A stretch of 64,000 bases of DNA from NCBI GenBank assembly GCA_018389105.1, contig JACATO010002731.1, forward strand, positions 992,001 to 1,056,000. The letters run 5' to 3'. Source of the DNA: Nautilus pompilius. Its lineage: Eukaryota; Mollusca; Cephalopoda; Nautilida; Nautilidae. Under the pieces are notes generated by a model. The model was not told the origin of the DNA and searched no databases. It worked only from the letters and a program-made list of their open reading frames with translations. This document shows positions 63,021 through 64,000 of the stretch, in pieces. Numbering within the stretch: the stretch's first letter is position 1; each line of letters starts with the position of its first letter. A program made the position numbers and the translations under genes.

Positions 63021-63027
63021 TTTAAAC

Positions 63028-64000
63028 ATGGCTTCTATTAAGAGAAATCATTGCAGAGAAACAAGCCTAATGCCTTCTGCTACATATGTGGATGCTACAC
63101 ACTAAATCGTCAAAAACGTAATGTATCCTCCTTTGTCAAGCGTGCTTACAAGGCATATTTTGAAGTTCATCTTGGTGACCAAGACAAGCAATGGGCGCCT
63201 CATGTTGTGTGTCACAATTGTGAAGAAATGCTTCGAGACTGGACCAAAGGAAAACGTAAAAGTCTACCTTTTGGAGTTCCGATGGTTTGGCGTGAACCAA
63301 CCAATCATTAACTGACTGTTATTTCTGCATGGTAAACACATCGGGAGTTGGAAAAAAAAACCGACATAAAATTACGTATCCAAACATTCCCTCAGCTATT
63401 CGGCCTACTCCCCACTCTAGAGAAGTTCCTGTTCCAATATTTAAAGGCTTACCTTCATTAGACGATAAAGACATTGAAGATGATACAAACAAACAAAATA
63501 GTAGTGACAGTGAAGTGGCAGAAAAATGTTCGTCGTCGGAGAATTGTTCTTCAGACTCTGAACCTTTTCCCACCCCTAAGCCTCTTCTGCAAGTTGAATT
63601 AAATGATTTAGTGCGAGATTTGGGCCTTTCAAAAAAAAGCAGCAGAGGTTTTGGCATCAAGATTACAAAGTAGAAATCTTGTTGATCACTCTGTTAAAGT
63701 TTCATATTTTAGAAATCGTGACCAACTTTTTGTAGCTTTCTTTTCAGAAGACAAACATTTTGTTTACTGCCATGACATTCCAGGGCTTCTTAAAGAACTG
63801 GGTGTATCTTACTATAATCCTGCCGAATGGAGACTCTTTTTGGACAGTTCAAAACGTAGTCTAAAGTGTGTTCTTTTACATAATGGCAATGTTTATGGAG
63901 CGGTACCTATCGGTCATTCTGTGCATTTGCGAGAAGACTATGATGATGTGAGAATAGTCATGGACTTATTAAAATATCATGAGCACAATTGGATCATTTG
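63028..64000 (+). pseudogene. Transposon-associated cysteine-finger protein, frameshifted and truncated
   Basis: From ATG 63028 (MASIKRNHCRE) the reading shifts frame near 63060 to NAFCYICGCYTLNR, HVVCHNCEEMLRDW and GVPMVWREPTNH with a stop at 63309. It shifts again to DCYFCMVNTSGVGKKNRHK (63314 on) through an acidic serine-rich linker, and a third time in an A8 run near 63635 to AAEVLASRLQSRNLVDHSV, YCHDIPGLLKELGV, EWRLFLDSSKRSLKCVLLHN and IGHSVHLRE, open to the window edge. The C-x2-C pairs suggest zinc binding. I know this as a widespread repetitive, uncharacterised protein family of invertebrates; its function is unknown to me. All three shifts are single-base. Confidence 0.7.

Noticed and set aside
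1-64000. A new defence, biosynthetic or other multi-gene system
   Set aside because: The window is one intron-rich host gene with mobile-element relics; I see no clustered unexplained coding genes.

Overview
The window is AT-rich eukaryotic (metazoan) DNA with long introns, canonical GT-AG junctions and dense, decayed transposon copies. The transposon mix (Tc1, mariner, IS630-like, pogo/Tigger, hAT, a jockey-like LINE, a tRNA-derived-looking SINE, and a cysteine-finger family I know mainly from arthropods and cnidarians) suggests an invertebrate, perhaps an arthropod. The species cannot be fixed from this sequence.

The backbone is one minus-strand gene, TM9SF1 (a nonaspanin, transmembrane 9 superfamily member 1). 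Fourteen exons between 58856 and 3228 join in consistent phase to 558 codons plus a stop. They cover almost the whole lumenal domain, all nine membrane segments and the C-terminal K-M-D ending. Only the N-terminal signal-peptide part, about 40 residues, was not found; it lies beyond the window or in an exon too divergent to see. The introns run from 0.56 to 15.7 kb and hold nearly all the mobile elements.

Region by region: 1-334 is the 5' end of a Tc1 element. 383-532 is the probable last exon of a convergent plus-strand gene that I do not recognise. 3.2-20.9 kb holds ten TM9SF1 exons, with SINE copies, an IS630-like relic, a short pogo-type MITE, a Tigger relic and two further pogo fragments between them. 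23-26.8 kb holds two exons plus a Tc1 relic abutting a hAT relic. 26.8-42.4 kb is a 15.7-kb intron with a LINE RNase H fragment hit by a mariner, and a Tc/IS630-like copy hit by a SINE. 44.7-58.8 kb is a 14-kb intron with two abutting Tc1/mariner elements, a BED-finger hAT, another IS630-like relic, and a Tigger copy split by a hAT that has an 8-bp target duplication. The 3' edge (63028-64000) is a frameshifted copy of the cysteine-finger family.

I found no tRNA, rRNA, CRISPR array, operon or evident new biological system. The best material is the TE stratigraphy (nested insertions with readable boundaries), the Sleeping Beauty-like IR/DR at the left edge, a hAT subterminal motif array, and the unidentified terminal exon.
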